Of a DNA stretch of 64,000 bases, positions 1 to 13,413 are shown one piece after another. Under the pieces are notes generated by a model. It was not told the DNA's origin. It did not search any database and saw only the letters and a list, made by a program, of their open reading frames with translations. Source of the DNA: Sphagnum compactum (taxonomy: Eukaryota > Bryophyta > Sphagnopsida > Sphagnales); the NCBI GenBank assembly GCA_965153455.1, contig OZ234493.1, positions 29,564,213 through 29,628,212 of the forward strand, in the 5' to 3' direction. The position numbers and the translations under genes were made by a program. Position 1 is the stretch's first letter, and each line of letters starts with the position of its first letter.

Positions 1-1459
1 TTTATCTCCAGAGCCTGTGAAACCCCCATTTCACCTACCTAGTGACTTACCCATCAAACACTGGTATTTGCTAACTTTGCCAGTTCTTCCTTTTTAGGCT
101 CGTCACTTCCATTTTTGTTGTTTTCACAAGTAACACGGGTTCTTCACTACTCATGCATAAGGGGTGATTCTCAAATACCCAATTGAGAACAACCAGATAT
201 ATTGCCAGTTATAGCCTTTTACAATATATATGTGTGTGTGTGTGTGATTATTTTTATTTTTATGATTATTTTTATTTCCTATTGTAAGCATGTTAGTGTT
301 TTAGTATCAATAACCTACCTAGATGATAACTGGGTCATTGAAGTAGGGAAAAAAGTTTGAAAATTTTCAATTAGATATATCAAAAGAATGGCCCCACACA
401 TTGCACATATACCTAGTTTAATAGTGTACAACTGGGAAATGGGAAGTATAAGTTAGAGAGCTAAGGACTATTGGATGGGATGATCTATTTCAGCATGCAA
501 GTATTGAAATCAATTAATTTTTAAGTTACAAGGCTATTTGGACACTTGAAGTTAGAATTTTAAAGTTTGACACATGGGGTTTTCAAATATTTTGACTTTG
601 GCTTTCTATTTATAGTTCTTGTCCATTTTATTATTATTATAGTTGTTCATACAATATTTTGGGATTGTTCAAGAATGGAGCTATAACTTTAAATTAGGAC
701 TATATTTAATTATGTTTTCATTTTTTAAGTTATAAAGACTCCTTTTTCCTCCTATGAAATGTGAGCCATAATTGAGGAGTGATGTTCCATGCATATAGAA
801 GCTTGCAAGATCTGAGGCAACTTGTATTGTAACTTGTTGGATGACTTGAACCTCTTTTTGTAACATGTAAATAAACAACATTGACCGGTTTTCACATTTT
901 TATTGCTCCAAATTTGACATTTTAAAAGTATTCATTTATATTGGTGACAAGTTTTTATACAATTCATCAAAATTCCCATGAAATTTTTGAGAATTTTTTT
1001 CATCCTTTTTTTTAATTAATTTTTGTTGATTTGATAAGAAAGTAGGGTAGTGGTTTAGGTTTTGGAACTTGAAAGGGATTCAATTTAAGGTAAGTCCTTA
1101 GGATTGGAGCAACCCCAACATAATGGCTTGCTATTAGTTGAGAGTGGGGCTTGGGTCTAAAGTTTAAAATCTTAAAAGTAGTCCATATTTTTCAAGGATA
1201 CCCGTGACTATTGCAAAAGTTATAAAATATGTCAAGCTTATGCATGAATGAATATACTATAAGCACCCCTTTACATGACATATCACCTTTGGAATCCCTT
1301 GCAAAAGTTGTAAATATATGTCAAGCTTAATCATGAATGAATTTACTATAAACACCCCTTTACATGACATATTATCTTCAAAATCCTTTGAAAAATGAGG
1401 AGTTGATTTACTATAGTCATTACCTATGACTATCAAAAAAAGGCATCTATTCACGATCA
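1..1459. other. AT-rich intergenic DNA with a 91 bp tandem duplication
   Basis: No gene is visible. A short TG run lies near 231-246. From about 1231 to 1380 a block is repeated twice in tandem with a period near 91 bp; both copies carry the phrase ACCCCTTTACATGACATAT. Short ORFs here have no recognisable content. Confidence 0.5.
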
Positions 1460-2110
1460 TTGCCACTCACAAAGTTTGAAAAAGTGCAAAATTTGAAAAA
1501 AAATTGTGAAACAAAAGGTGCATGTTTCATGAGGTTTGGGGTACCAAAAAAAATTGTTTCAAACAAGAGACTTCAATTCATGAATGAGGTTGTGAAGGAC
1601 TTATTAACACATTTTGTAATAAAACATAAATTCACCACCATGTACGAACCTAACACAAATGACCTATTGGAGAGGACAAACAAAATATTTTGTTCCATGC
1701 TAAGAAAAAAATTAAGGTCCAAACAAATATTTGTGATTATGATTGCAAGATCCACCATGTCATGTGTGTTTAGATTATCACATACAAAACAACATGTTAT
1801 TCACCCATTGTATTAACATATGGGATGGAAGCTTTTTTACCCATTGATTAAATGTGATTGAGGTGATTACCTTAAACATTGTTACAAGAATGAAGCTTCC
1901 ATTGAAATAATAAGCACATTAGAGGTTATTATAACTGACTGGGTTGAACAAGTTGTAATTAAAATTTTGGCAATCCATTGAGCTTCCTCAAAATAAATAA
2001 AAAAATGTTTTCACAATAAGGTAAAAAAAGAAGGAATTCAAGGAAGGTGATATTGTTATGGTGTTTGATGCTTAAAATAATCAAAGCACTTATAAATTTA
2101 AAATATTATC
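1460..2110 (+). pseudogene. Ty3/gypsy integrase relic (catalytic core and C-terminus)
   Basis: The first 118 codons are open and read like the second half of a plant gypsy integrase core. The phrases FGVPKKIVSN, QFMNEVVKDLLTHFVIKHK and LLERTNK follow the usual order. The aspartate normally found after IVS is replaced by asparagine, while the glutamate of the ERTN motif is kept. After the stop at 1816 the same homology continues in broken frames: a YGMEAFLPIE-like phrase lies near 1820-1850, and a GDIVMVFDA-like segment near 2050. No RT or RNase H is visible upstream and no LTR was found, so this is an isolated 3' pol fragment. It cannot make active enzyme. Integrase identity is firm; the exact gypsy lineage is not. 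Confidence 0.75.
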
Positions 2111-5100
2111 ATCAAAAATATATGATTCATGACTTATCAAGTTATCAAGGGGGTTGTTAAATCGTGGAATTCGGCAACTTAGTTACCATCAAGGGAAAAG
2201 GTTGTCGAATAAAGAAAGGAATTAAAAAAGAGATGAAAACACATGAGAATAAGACTTGTTTATTGTTTGCCTATTGTCTTATAACAACTATCATCATGCA
2301 ATATCTATTGTCTTGTAGTAGCTACCGTCATGCAACAAACTTGAAAGAAGACCCACAACCGCCCACAGACCTTTGATAGCTACTACCTACCATCTATAAT
2401 TGCAGACCCTTTGTAGTTGCTACTTATTGTTTGCAACACCTACAAACCTTTTGTGGCTATTGTTTACCATCTGCAACAATGTTACCTTCCTTGTAAACTT
2501 CAAATCTCATGTTTACTTCTTTATTTGTTGCCTTCCAATGATAACTGTCATCTTGTGGCAGAAGGTATTTTGAACTCTAGAAACAAAAAACACAAAGAGA
2601 ATATCCTATTGCTTTTGTTAACGAAACAAAAAACTACTACATAAAACATAACAAAACATTATGCAATCTTAATATGTACTATCTTCCCCCACTATTTAAC
2701 ATCCTCCAAATATAACAAAATTTAAAAATATGGTATGTTTTCAACCATTTTTTATTGCAAGAATCGATGTACAAAATATTTCCATACTTTCCACCTTTAT
2801 TTGTAATGTCACATAGACACATTATCCCCAAGAAAACTTTCTTAACCACATCCGGTTTAAAATACAAAGGAATGATTCACAATCCTTCTCCTCACAATAT
2901 AAAGAAAGAACCTAAGAAAAATATTCATCACACAAGGGTTGAGTCCTTATATTCCTAAATTTTTTTATCTTTTTAATTTTTTTTATCTTTTTAAATCTCC
3001 TTATTCTAATCCCTTCCACACATCCTAGTTAAGGGAAATTCATCCATCCATAACTAAACCCTAAACCTTAATTGAATAATTACTAGAATGCCCCATTTAA
3101 ATAAATTATACTAGGATATTATTTTTAAAATATAATTAATATTATTTTTATTAGAATTTCTCATAGAATTAATTTTTGATTGTTCTATCACATGAAGATA
3201 ATTTATTGTAATAACAATATTACTATCAAAAAACATTTTTAATTTTTTTAAAAATTGTTTTGCCATATGATGGTAACTATCATCTAGTGACAATACTACC
3301 ATTTCCTAACACCCATGATGTTTGACCAACATAAAACAATTTTCTATCGTTAATAAAAATATTTGTCAATAATGGTTTGTTATATGAACTTGAGAACCTT
3401 GATGATTCTCCATTTCTTAATCTTGTAAACGATGATACATGGAAGAAAGTTTTTGTCAAGTGATGATTTTGATCATGATTATCTAAAGATTTTTTTTTTT
3501 TTCACGTATTTATCCACCACATGCCAAGGGGGACGGTCTCAATTCATAATTGGAGCAATAAAAGGTGGAAATAGTTATTGTTTATGCTTTTAACATCAAT
3601 GGCCTTTCAAGGTCCCTATTCCTGACCTCTTAAAATTAACAATTAATTGTTTTTCCCCAATCAAATACTCATCAAAGAAATCAAATGAAGGGGTATTTAA
3701 GGTGTTTTTAAAAATAAATTAAAAGATTAGAATATCTAAAAAACATTTTATATTCCTAACCTTATAAAAGTATTTCATGTTATATTTATGAAATGTTTTC
3801 CTTCTGCATTTTATTGTTCACATCAAAATTCAAATTTTTGTGGTCCAATGAAAATTTCTCAATATTACAAGACTTCAAAATTGTATTCATAAAAAGTTTC
3901 AATTGAAAAGTCTTTTTTAGGTAAGTGTGCTTTCATTGTCATAAAATTTGATGAATCTAACAAATTGGGAGTGTGATTGATGTATGAGGAAAATTGACAA
4001 TTAGTTACATGCTAGCCAAACCATTTGCCCAAAAAACTAAAACAAAACTTGAAATTTAATCAATGAAACTAACCATAAAACATGATCACAAGGAAATCAA
4101 TCAAACAAATTTTATATGAACAATTATATTACTTACCAATATTTCCAGAGATAGGAAATTTCTATAAACTACTATGGTTGTGAAGGATTTTGATTGTTAA
4201 AAAAAGGAAAATTCTAATTCTAACTACATCCTTTGCCATGTGGTTCTCCCCATAGATTGTACAAATTTCTCATTATGTCCATTGTTGTTGTTATTTGGAT
4301 TTCTATAGGTTGCAAGAGTTTTTGGGGGAGAGGGGGAGGTGGGGAGCAAGATTTAAAAGTTTAACATGTTTTATTTTCCAAGTTAAAAAATTAGAGACGT
4401 GCAATTTTACGACTTGGCAATAGGTTCATGATCTACTATGCACATACAAGTTGTAATCACCTTGTGATTAAGTTTTTTTGGAAACGCACTAGATCAATTC
4501 AAATAGAATGGGTTTTGAACTAAAATAGTTTTTTTTTGGGTGGGAAATTAGCCAATGAAAAAACAAAAATTTAGAGAATTACATTCCAAATTACCTCCAA
4601 TCGAAACATGTGCCCCTTGAACCAATGATTCTAAAACTTGCCAATTCATAGCTAACACATAAAAAAAATTCTACTTGAACAAGGGGTGCAACATCCATAG
4701 CAATACCACCTAAGGATGCTTTCACCCAAAACTTGTTTTGATTTTACCGAAACATTAATCTATTGCTTGCTCAATTATGGTTTTATAGGGTTGGAATCAC
4801 TATTTCACCAATTGAAAATTTTGCTTTCTTCAAAATGGTGAAAAAAAACACACACACACACTTTATTAGTCTTCTAGTTGCCAATTTTTGAAAACCCAGA
4901 TTCTATATAAAGGTCCAGTAGGAAGCCAAAAATACATATAGAAGTCCATGAATAAATTTTTTTGGCCTATCATATTGTGTTTATAACGAGAGATTTGGCT
5001 AAATTGTTAGGATGAGATTGCAGAAGCCCAAAGAATCTTGAGATTAGGTAAGATATTAACAAATGCACATTTCTCACGATATAAAGTTAGTTACATTGTA

Positions 5101-5600
5101 CGAAACAAAGTGTATAACAGCTTGACTTAATCGAAGGAGCGATGGTAAATTACACAAGTGTAGACAAATAATTGGGAAATTGTCAGTTGTTTTTTTCTCT
5201 CTTCTTGGCCTTTACTTAATTGGAGAGGAGCAAATGGTAAATTACATAATTGTGAACAATAATTGGGAAATTGTCAGTTGTTGTTTTTCTTCTTCTTCTT
5301 CTGTTGTTGATGGGCACCATATGCTTGTTCAATTATTTGCCATTAGTCTTCTTCACAAGATGGGGATGGAGGATAGTCAAGATCTCTCAAAACAAAAACC
5401 AGATCCATGATGTAAAATCATGGGGTCCTATGATGATGACATACATGCAAACTCAAGTGCTTTGTTTGTAACCAAACTGAGAAGGAAAGCAGCTCTGAAG
5501 ATGACATTCTCTAATTTGCTGGAGACGAGAAGTAAGTAAATTGCATCACACCAGGCCCACACTTACTTAAGTACCCACAACTCAATGACCTAACAAATAC
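2111..5600. other. Intergenic DNA without recognisable genes
   Basis: About 3.5 kb of AT-rich sequence. Small ORFs near 2164, 2417, 2755 and 5180 have no family motif and biased composition. An imperfect direct repeat of a GAAATTGTCAGTTG phrase lies at 5173-5283. The relic upstream may originally have extended into the first few hundred bases, but no LTR boundary can be placed. Confidence 0.5.
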
Positions 5601-5609
5601 GCAAGATAA

Positions 5610-6040
5610 TAGAGTTATCCGTAGTAAAGTAAGGAAAACACAGCACCAGAACCCTGAGTTTGGTCATACACCAGTTGAGATTAAAAAAGACCTGCCAAAA
5701 AAGTACATTAGCATTCTTCAACCAAGGGTGAAACTCAGCAAACTATCATTTTTTAATTTTTTTTAATTTTGTGGTAAACTGAGTTTCATCCTGTCTTTCG
5801 TGTTCTCTGAGCGCCTCCATTGCTGCTGCTGCTACATATATTTTCACTGGTCCTACCTGTACAGTTACTGTAATTTAGTCTCAAACCTTGTGCATTAAAT
5901 GCTGAGTTTCAGCATTTCATACTGAGATTTAATAGAATTTCGTTACTTTGAGGATGGCACTGAAAGAGGGGATAGGGGGAGGGGGGTGAAAAGAGGACCC
6001 AAGAGAGGGTGAAGACAGGGTTACTTTACAGATAACTCTA
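5610..6040. mobile_element. MITE-like element with ~25 bp imperfect terminal inverted repeats
   Basis: The left end reads TAGAGTTATCCGTAGTAAAG and the right end, reverse-complemented, reads TAGAGTTATCTGTAAAGTAA, so the ends pair with a few mismatches and one small gap. About 430 bp with no coding capacity, which fits a non-autonomous DNA transposon. No clear target-site duplication was found next to either end, so superfamily is open. Confidence 0.55.
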
Positions 6041-6496
6041 ATGGCCCCATAAAGTTTAGCCCCATTGTGAGCTTTTAGACCAGTTTTGGCCGGTTTTTTC
6101 TTTCTTTTGCATTTCCATTACCAGTGGGGAGGGTCAAAAGTTACTTACTACTCATGTAATGTACTCCCAAAAAAAAAAAAAAAAAAGTGACCTAAAAATG
6201 TCAAAGGCTAGGCTAATGAAGAATGATGAAGCAAAAAGAGTGAGCAAATTATTATTTTTTTAAAAAAATTCCATATCCCTAGAAAAAAAAAGTGGATTCC
6301 TTTGAAGCTCTGCAAATAATCTTGCAAGCAAAGCTACTTTTAAGTAGGCAATGCAGCCTACTAGTCCCTGGACCATCCAGCCTTAAAACATGCATTGCTG
6401 GTCTGACAGATGAGTTGTGCAAAGCTTGCAGCCAAAAATCCCACTGGCCTTAATCATGGAATGTGCTTGGATGTTTTGTTGTAGTAGTATGTACTT

Positions 6497-6501
<5 letters not shown>

Positions 6502-6527
<26 letters not shown>

Positions 6528-6531
6528 ATTC
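6502..6531. repeat. (CT)n microsatellite
   Basis: A run of about 14 CT dinucleotides. Confidence 0.85.
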
Positions 6532-6656
6532 CTCTCTCCAATTCTTCATAAACAACCAACTAGGGTTTAGTTTAATTTTAAAAAGCATTTTGTTATAAGG
6601 ACACTATAAACCCCTAAGGACATTGTAAACCTTTGTTGGGTAGTTTTTGGTTTTGT

Positions 6657-6979
6657 TGGCCTTGCCTACCCGAAGGTAAGGGATATTGTTGTGTTTAGAT
6701 TCATTATAGAGTATAGTAGCTTCAGGGATTTTGGCCCCTACTAGGTAATAATAATAGGTCTATTTTTATATGAGTATTTAATAAAAAAAGATGATGATAT
6801 TTTGGGCTTTGTGTTGAAACTTGAGATTAGTTATAGAGTTATGATATCTTGAAGGATTTTGGTTTCTTTATTTAGAGGATTTTTTTGAAAATTCTATTTT
6901 TTTTGTATGATGAAATATTTGAATTTCCATAATTCTTCTTTTGCCTTTAAGATACTGTTTAATGTAAATGGCAAGGCCA
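6657..6979 (+). mobile_element. Dispersed ~320 bp repeat with inverted ends, copy 1
   Basis: This copy begins TGGCCTTGCC and ends with the inverse GGCAAGGCCA. The interior has a fixed order of phrases: TTTAGATTCATTATAGAG, then a GGGATTTTGGCCCCTACTAG phrase, then an ATAATAATAGGTCTA run, then a GATGAAATATTTGA phrase and a final TGTAAATGGCAAGGCC. Three more copies occur within 8 kb, two of them inverted. There is no ORF. Short inverted ends, constant length and copies in both orientations fit a non-autonomous DNA transposon (MITE). I do not recognise the family. Confidence 0.65.
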
Positions 6980-7336
6980 TAGTGTGCCACGCCCCTTATA
7001 TATAACTAGTGTTGGGCATTTCTTGACTATTGTGGAGAACCTCATGTTTTGGTTTTTAAAAAATAAGTTACCATGGTTCCGGGTCTTGTTCTTTTTTTTT
7101 TAATAAAAAAACACCAAAAATTTACTAAAAACAAAATCCCAGTTCCAGTTCTGGTTCTAAAATTTAGACCCAATTCCAGTTTGATTGGAGAAAATGTGTT
7201 TTCTTCTAACACATTATTTGCTAAAAAGAAATTGGTACCATTCACAAAACTCTAGACATCGTAAAATTGGAAAAAAGCCATACTAATAACTTACCCACCC
7301 ACACTTTCTGTCTTTGAAGTGGGCAAGTAAGTACTA

Positions 7337-7721
7337 AGAGCATCTCCACCAACGTTCAGTATGTGAGCCTGCATTGGAAATCTTTGGATGGGGTCATGAG
7401 TCAAATCCAGTGAATCCACTGGAAGACTCCTGAGACTCTGAAAAGATGCACAGCTTTCAGAGCCTCTGGAGGAGCCTTGGAAGAGTCTAAATAAGCACAG
7501 TCAAATGGTATTTATTGACTGTTCCCTGTTTCTAATTGGCTGGATAGTTTGATTGGTCCAAGTGGTTTGCTATTAGTAGTCTCCCACCTATTTGCAGTCC
7601 CAGTCTCAGTTTTATGGGTGGGGTTGGCCCAAAAAAAAAAAAGTTACCCAGTAACTAAAGCTTGGATGTGAGAAATATTTTTGTAGGGTCACAATACTAT
7701 AAGCATTGCTGGAGATGCTCT
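7337..7721. mobile_element. MITE with perfect 12 bp terminal inverted repeats, copy 1
   Basis: The ends are AGAGCATCTCCA and TGGAGATGCTCT, exact reverse complements. Length is 385 bp with no ORF. A second, inverted copy lies at 15852-16229 and shares interior phrases such as GGGACTGCAAATAGGT and CTACTAATAGCAAACCAC (seen here as reverse complements). AGAGCATCTCCA-type ends are common on small plant DNA transposons. A target duplication is not clear; a TA/TAA-type site is possible. Confidence 0.75.
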
Positions 7722-8237
7722 AAACAACATTTTTGAAAAACGACACGCAAAATGTGAGGCACATATGTTGTTGTTAAAATGTCAAAGGGGGTCCAAGTCC
7801 TGAGTCCTGACTAATGGATCATTGTTGTTGGCAACTAACAAAGTGAGTGATTCAGCACTCCAAACTGATTCCACATGCTTCTCTAGCTTGTGTATGGCAC
7901 TTTAGATGGGGGCCAAGTACAATTTGCTTGCTCTTCTCGTCTAAAAAGTAGAGAGAGATTCCCTCCCTCCCCCAACCTAATAATAATAATAATTAAAAAA
8001 ATAAAAATGCGTGTTTCCTCTTCATACACCCATTTTAACAATAGAAATGGGCACCCCACTAATTAATTAATTTATTTATTTATTTAAATAAAAACAGCGC
8101 ACACAAGCTGGCAAAAGCTTGGATCCTTGAGAGGGCTCAACTATCAAGGCAACTCCTCTTTTGTTTCTTTTGTTGTTGTTTTGTACACACAAAACAGAGT
8201 GGCCACCAATTTGGTACAACACAACTACACAACTACT

Positions 8238-8293
8238 ACAGTAGTAGTAGTAGTAGTAGTAGTAGTAGAAGAAGAAGTAGTAGTAGGAAGAGG
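8238..8293. repeat. (GTA)n / (GAA)n trinucleotide microsatellite
   Basis: About nine GTA units followed by mixed GAA and GTA units. The ORFs read across it on both strands are products of the repeat, not genes. Confidence 0.85.
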
Positions 8294-8399
8294 AGAAGGA
8301 GGAAGAAGCTTTGCATGCCAATTGAGATGGACCATGGACTAGGTCAAATAATCAGGTGAGCTAAACATGATTAGGGATCTATGATTAGAGAAGTGGGTA

Positions 8400-10590
8400 G
8401 ATAGGAGGAACTCCAGTCTGTTGCACACACTCACTCTACTCTGTCCCACCAAAAATTTCAAATGTTCTCAAGTTCATAACAACCCATTTCAGTACTTTTT
8501 TTATATAATGGCCAGAGTGAACCAGCTCATCAAGAAGGTTTATCTGGATATTTTATTTTATTTCTATTATATTCTTTTTATTTTATTTTATTTTTCATTT
8601 CAGATTTTGGTGAATTTTAGGCCCCCTTTTTTTTTGCCCATGAAAAAAAAAAACCATCTTGAATAGGTTGAAATCATATTTTTTCAAGTCACAATTTGGC
8701 CCAAAAAACAATCTCTACTGAAAAAACAACTACAACGAGATATGTGGTGAGTGAACATGTTTTTCTCCGTTTGTTTGTTTCTATTTCCCTGGCTTAACCA
8801 TCGTGGTTAGCTCGGTTTATGTTTTCATGACCGACCTAGTTAGTACTAACAACAACCCAACAGCCCCTTTAGCTTATACATTAAGCATCTACATACATGC
8901 ATCTAATTAGTTAATAATCACTTATTATCTAGCTAACCTACGCGACACTCTCCTTGGATAGGTTACTAAACTCAAACCCAATGTCGACACAGAGTTAGGG
9001 TTTCATCCATGCCACAACTGAGTCATAAGAGGCCTTCCGAATGATACGTGAGCTGGTGGCTGTTGGTTCACTCTTGCCCTTCATCATCATCATCATCATT
9101 CACCCCACTAGCCTCAACCTATGTGTCCACCATTGGCAAAGAGATTTGCACATGAAGCCAAGCAAATTTAATCGTACTCAAAAGGAATTGGAGAAGCTAT
9201 TTCCCCCCTATTTAGCCATATATTAATGTTTAATAATCACATCCACCACCATAAGTTGTTAATTATTCCCCCATCCCCACCCATAAACCTAGAAAAATCA
9301 CACGATATAAAGCGGTATAAATTGAGAGACTAAGTATTTACATGTCATCACCTCGCCAATCATTATGGTTAGCCAATCAAAAGTAGTCATTTTCTTTTTA
9401 CCGTTTCTTTTGGAAGTTTTTTTTAAAAAAATCATGGACACTAGTGTGGCCTAAAGGGTTGGCCCAAGTGTGAACTCGTTACCCAACAAATTTCTCCTTC
9501 GGAATGATTCTCAAAATTCAATATATCCTACACCTTAGGTTTAAGAAATTGCCACCATAAAATTTTCCTCATTGAGCCATTTCCAAGAACACCAAAACGA
9601 GCCTTACTATTCCTGGAAAGTTTAGTTTTTAATATTTAAATGAATTTTCAATGACAAAAATTGTTTCATATTCAATAATTGTCACAATATAGTTCTAAAT
9701 GTTACGACACCAGTTCAATGCACATGTACTCGTTGAGGGCTTTCCAATGATACTAAGAGCATGTTGAGGGCACCAAGGTTTGGGAAATGTCAATAACACA
9801 AACAAAACAAACAAACTACCTTAATAGATAGAATAGTGCAACCTATGTTTGTTGGCCCAATTGAATGAATTTTGAGAGGGAAAATGCTCCTAAAATCCTA
9901 TTTACATTACAATTCTTATTGAGTTTCCAATGACAAAGATTATTTAGAATTCAAATCACTCAGCACTTTCCAACAATATCAAAAGAGCAACCCAATTTCC
10001 CTTACAAAATTTAGTGTTGATTTTATTCAAATTTTTGCAATTATATTGTTCACTATTCGATAACTCTTGCACTACATGTCTACAAATTAGGAAATCACCT
10101 AGGTGCACCCCCTATTCATCAAGGGTTTTCCAACGATATTGAATGTGTTTGGGGGTGAGGGGGGGGGTGTGGGGGGGTGGTGGGGGGTGTTTCTTGGTTT
10201 TGTATATATGCGTGGCACCAAAACCAAAATACATGTTTTTTAAAATAAATAATTAGAATCGGGGTTCATTGGTATTCATCTATTGATTCCAATCTAGGTT
10301 AATAAGAATTGGCTTAGAATTGGGTGTGATTTAAAAAACCACAACCATATTTTTGTTTGAAGAACCAAACTCAAACCTAGATTTCCAATTGATTTTCACC
10401 CAGTTTTCATTTAAAAAGTTTTCATCCCATGACCTTCTAGGGAGGATCATGATTTTTGCTACCATCCTACAATACATTTTCATGTGTGAAAATAAACCTA
10501 TGACTATTTTAAATTCAAGAATTACACATGTGCCAATGCTTTTAAAGCTAAAGGTATTGGCACATTCAAATTTTAAACAAGGGGTGTGTC
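8400..10590. other. Intergenic DNA without recognisable genes
   Basis: AT-rich sequence with a G-rich run at 10153-10190. Nothing resembling a gene, RNA or bounded transposon was identified. Confidence 0.5.
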
Positions 10591-10596
10591 ACATTG

Positions 10597-10914
10597 TGGC
10601 CTTGCCATTTACAATAAAAAGAAAAGTATGTTCAGGCAAAAGATGAATTATGGAAACTCAAATATTTCACCATGCAAAAATATAATCTTCAAAACAATCC
10701 TCTAAAAGAAACCAAAATCCTTCAAGATATTATAACTCTAGAACTAATCTCAAGTTTCAACACAAGCCAAAATATATCATCTTTCAAAAATCCTCATATG
10801 AAAATAGACCTATTATTATTATTACCTAGGGGCCTATAAAAATCCCTTAAGCTACTATACTCTATAATGAATCTAAACACAACAACATATCCTTGCCCTT
10901 GGTAGGAAAGGCCA
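10597..10914 (-). mobile_element. Dispersed ~320 bp repeat with inverted ends, copy 2 (inverted)
   Basis: Reverse-complement copy of the element at 6657-6979. It starts TGGCCTTGCC and ends near GGAAAGGCC, with the interior phrases in reverse order, including CTCTATAATGAATCTAAACA and TATTATTATTATTACCTAGG. A GGTGTGTCACA phrase just outside the left end is also present beside copy 3, so the true boundary may lie a few bases further out. Confidence 0.65.
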
Positions 10915-10944
10915 ATACAATTATCATAGAATACTTTGTATAAA

Positions 10945-11400
10945 GAAAGGTGTAGCCTAGTGATAGATTAATTCTTTGGCCTCAAAGAGGGGTCATGGGT
11001 TTGAATTACACTTTGCCCTATGTCAATTTTCTCAACCTACAAAAAACTTTTACCCTCTAGTAGGGTGAAAATCAACTCCATGAGAAGTGGACCTAGTGGT
11101 CCATTCCATGACCACCCCAGGTATGAAAGATGAGGCCATATGATACCTTGGGAATGTTTGAGGACTATACTCCTTGAGAATCAGATCTCGTGGTGCATTT
11201 CACCATCACCTCGGGTATCAAAGGTGTGACCATATGATACCTTGGGGCAATTTTCGAGAAGTTGATTCTCACATAAACTAGAACTATTGCTTCTCATTCA
11301 AAGAATTGGCTTGATGATAATCGGTGCCATTCATGAGAATCACCCAACATTGGTCCAAACCCAATCTCACATTATTTGCAAAAAATTATTTCGTCTAAAG
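10945..11400 (+). mobile_element. tRNA-derived SINE-like element with internal duplication
   Basis: The 5' part resembles a tRNA head with an RNA polymerase III promoter. An A-box-like TAGCCTAGTGA lies at 10953-10963 and a B-box-like GGTTTGAATTA at 10998-11008, about 45 bases apart. Downstream, a ~95 bp block is repeated (about 11095-11155 and 11190-11250); both copies carry CCATATGATACCTTGGG. The body and 3' end are not sharply defined and no flanking duplication was found. The tRNA-like head is visible; calling it a SINE is inference. Confidence 0.5.
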
Positions 11401-12380
11401 TAAAATGTACAAGCTATTTTCCTATTGTTGGTGGAGATTTTTTTAAATAGTAAATTTAGGCCCACCTACTCATATTCATCATATCAATGTTTTTTATGGA
11501 AAATTTTCACGACTTGAAGATTTTTTTTGCAATTAAAAAAAAATAAAATAAAATGATTTTAAGGATTTTTGGCCATCTAATGAAAAAAAGATTAAATTAA
11601 ATTAGCCACATCTAGACCTAAGGACTTCCTTGGTCACCAATTGTAGCAACACTTTTTGACAAAATGTTGCAACTCACCTAGGACAATCATCATTTAATAT
11701 TAATTAGTGTTGAGGATCTTCACTAGTGGACCTACTTGAGGAATTTGAAAGGGAAAAAAAACCCTAATATCATTATAGGTATCCACTAATAAAGGTATCA
11801 TTAGTTCAAGTCAAAAATGGTGACAACTAATTTTAGGGAATAAAATTTGCATGCAGCCAATGAGATGGCTGAACATGCACTTGAGAGGACTCATCTTCTT
11901 TCCTTCGGAGTTGGGGGTTGTGAGCATAGAATTTTTTAATTTTTCGTGTTCCCACCATGTTCCCATTGATGTTTTCCATGCACGGAACACAAGGGGGAAC
12001 TCCGGAGTCACCCACCATCTAATCGATAGAAATAACGATAGACATTAGATCGAGCACTCCATTAGAATATGTTAATGGTAAAACCCCTAATTTGGGGGCA
12101 TTCTAAAATTTAAGAGATCAAGCCTTGCATTTGGTGAACATCCCTTACCCAGGCATTTTACCTATTATTGTAAAGCACAAGGCAAAAATTATCATGAACC
12201 TAAACATGTGTAAATCGTGAAGCGGAGAGGAAAAGATCTTAAACCTACTCCTTAAGAGTGAGAGGGATCTTACACCTATATCTAGGCATAACTTCCCTCT
12301 CACTTTTACATGGATAGGCATAATAAAACTCAACTTAAAATGATGAAACCCTGGCAAACACCATTAAACAAGCGGTGTGT
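11401..12380. other. Intergenic DNA without recognisable genes
   Basis: No supported gene. ORFs of 60-70 codons near 11811-12357 overlap on both strands and lack motifs. Confidence 0.45.
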
Positions 12381-12387
12381 CACACTT

Positions 12388-12690
12388 TGGCTTTACCAAT
12401 TACATTAAAAAGGTATTTTAAGGCAAAAGAACAATTATGGAAATTCAAATTATTTCACCATGCAAAAATATAATCTTCAAAAAAATCCCTCTAAAAGAAA
12501 CCAAAATGCGTCAAGACATCATAACTCTATAACTAATCTCAAGTTTTAAGTCAAGCCAAAATACAAACTTTCAAAAATCCTCATACAAAAATAGATCTAC
12601 TACCTAGGGGCCAAAATCCTTTAAGCTACTAGGTATAGTCTATAATGAAGCTAAACACAATATCCTAAGGGCCTTTGGTAGGCAAGGCCA
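12388..12690 (-). mobile_element. Dispersed ~320 bp repeat with inverted ends, copy 3 (inverted)
   Basis: Third copy of the family, same orientation as copy 2. The left end is degenerate (TGGCTTTACC) and the right end is GGCAAGGCCA. It keeps the ATTTCACCATGCAAAAATAT and TATAATGAAGCTAAACAC phrases, and is slightly shorter through small deletions. Confidence 0.65.
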
Positions 12691-13380
12691 ACAAAGCACC
12701 TAGCAAAGGGAGGGAAAAAAAAAAAAAACAAAGAGAAAAGACTCAAGTTCAAGCCCTGAGAGACAAAACCCAAAGTGAGTCACAAAGGGGCAAAGGAACA
12801 AAAGCTCCTCCTCCTTTGAAATAAGAGGGATATTTAGTGTGATATAAGGTATTTTCTCTCCAAATAAATACACTAAGAATTTTTTTAATTTATTTTTCCC
12901 TCACTTCTTTACAAATCCCAAGAAACTGTTATGCATTGGGATTTGAGCTTTCCTAACCCAAGTTCCCAACAACCCAAAAAAAATTTGGTGTACTTGACCC
13001 CACATACAAACAAACAAACAAACAAACAGACTCCAGACACTACTCCAGACACTCCAGAGAGAGAGAGAGATGGTATTTATGAAAGAGGCAGGAGGTAGAT
13101 CTGCTGAACAACAAAAGAGATTCATTTGCTAAAAGCCTAAATTGGTAGTCAACTTGGCGGCTGTTAAAAGGAAAAAATTTGTACTTTGGCACATCATGAA
13201 TGTCCTTTTGTTTTGCTTCTCTTAAATCTTGTGTGTTTTTACTCTCAAACTTGGGCATTCATAGTCTTAAATGCATTTCATCCATTGATTCCAGTAGTTG
13301 CTTTCCAAGGTGCCCTAGCCATGCCCATTGTCCTCACACTTTCCACACTTTCCCTACTCCCCTCCCCTCCCCCCCCCTAT

Positions 13381-13413
13381 GAATGGATGGATGGATGGAT
13401 GGATGGATGGATG
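13381..13413. repeat. (GGAT)n tetranucleotide microsatellite
   Basis: About eight GGAT units. A plus-strand ORF ending in DGWMDGWMDGW is a translation of this repeat. A (TA)n run follows at 13495-13516 and a GA run precedes at 13057-13070. Confidence 0.85.

Noticed and set aside
8076-8342. ORFs across the GTA repeat (poly-Tyr and poly-Val)
   Set aside because: Microsatellite translation.
10945-11015. Functional tRNA gene
   Set aside because: A- and B-box-like motifs are present, but acceptor and anticodon stems do not pair, so SINE is the better reading.
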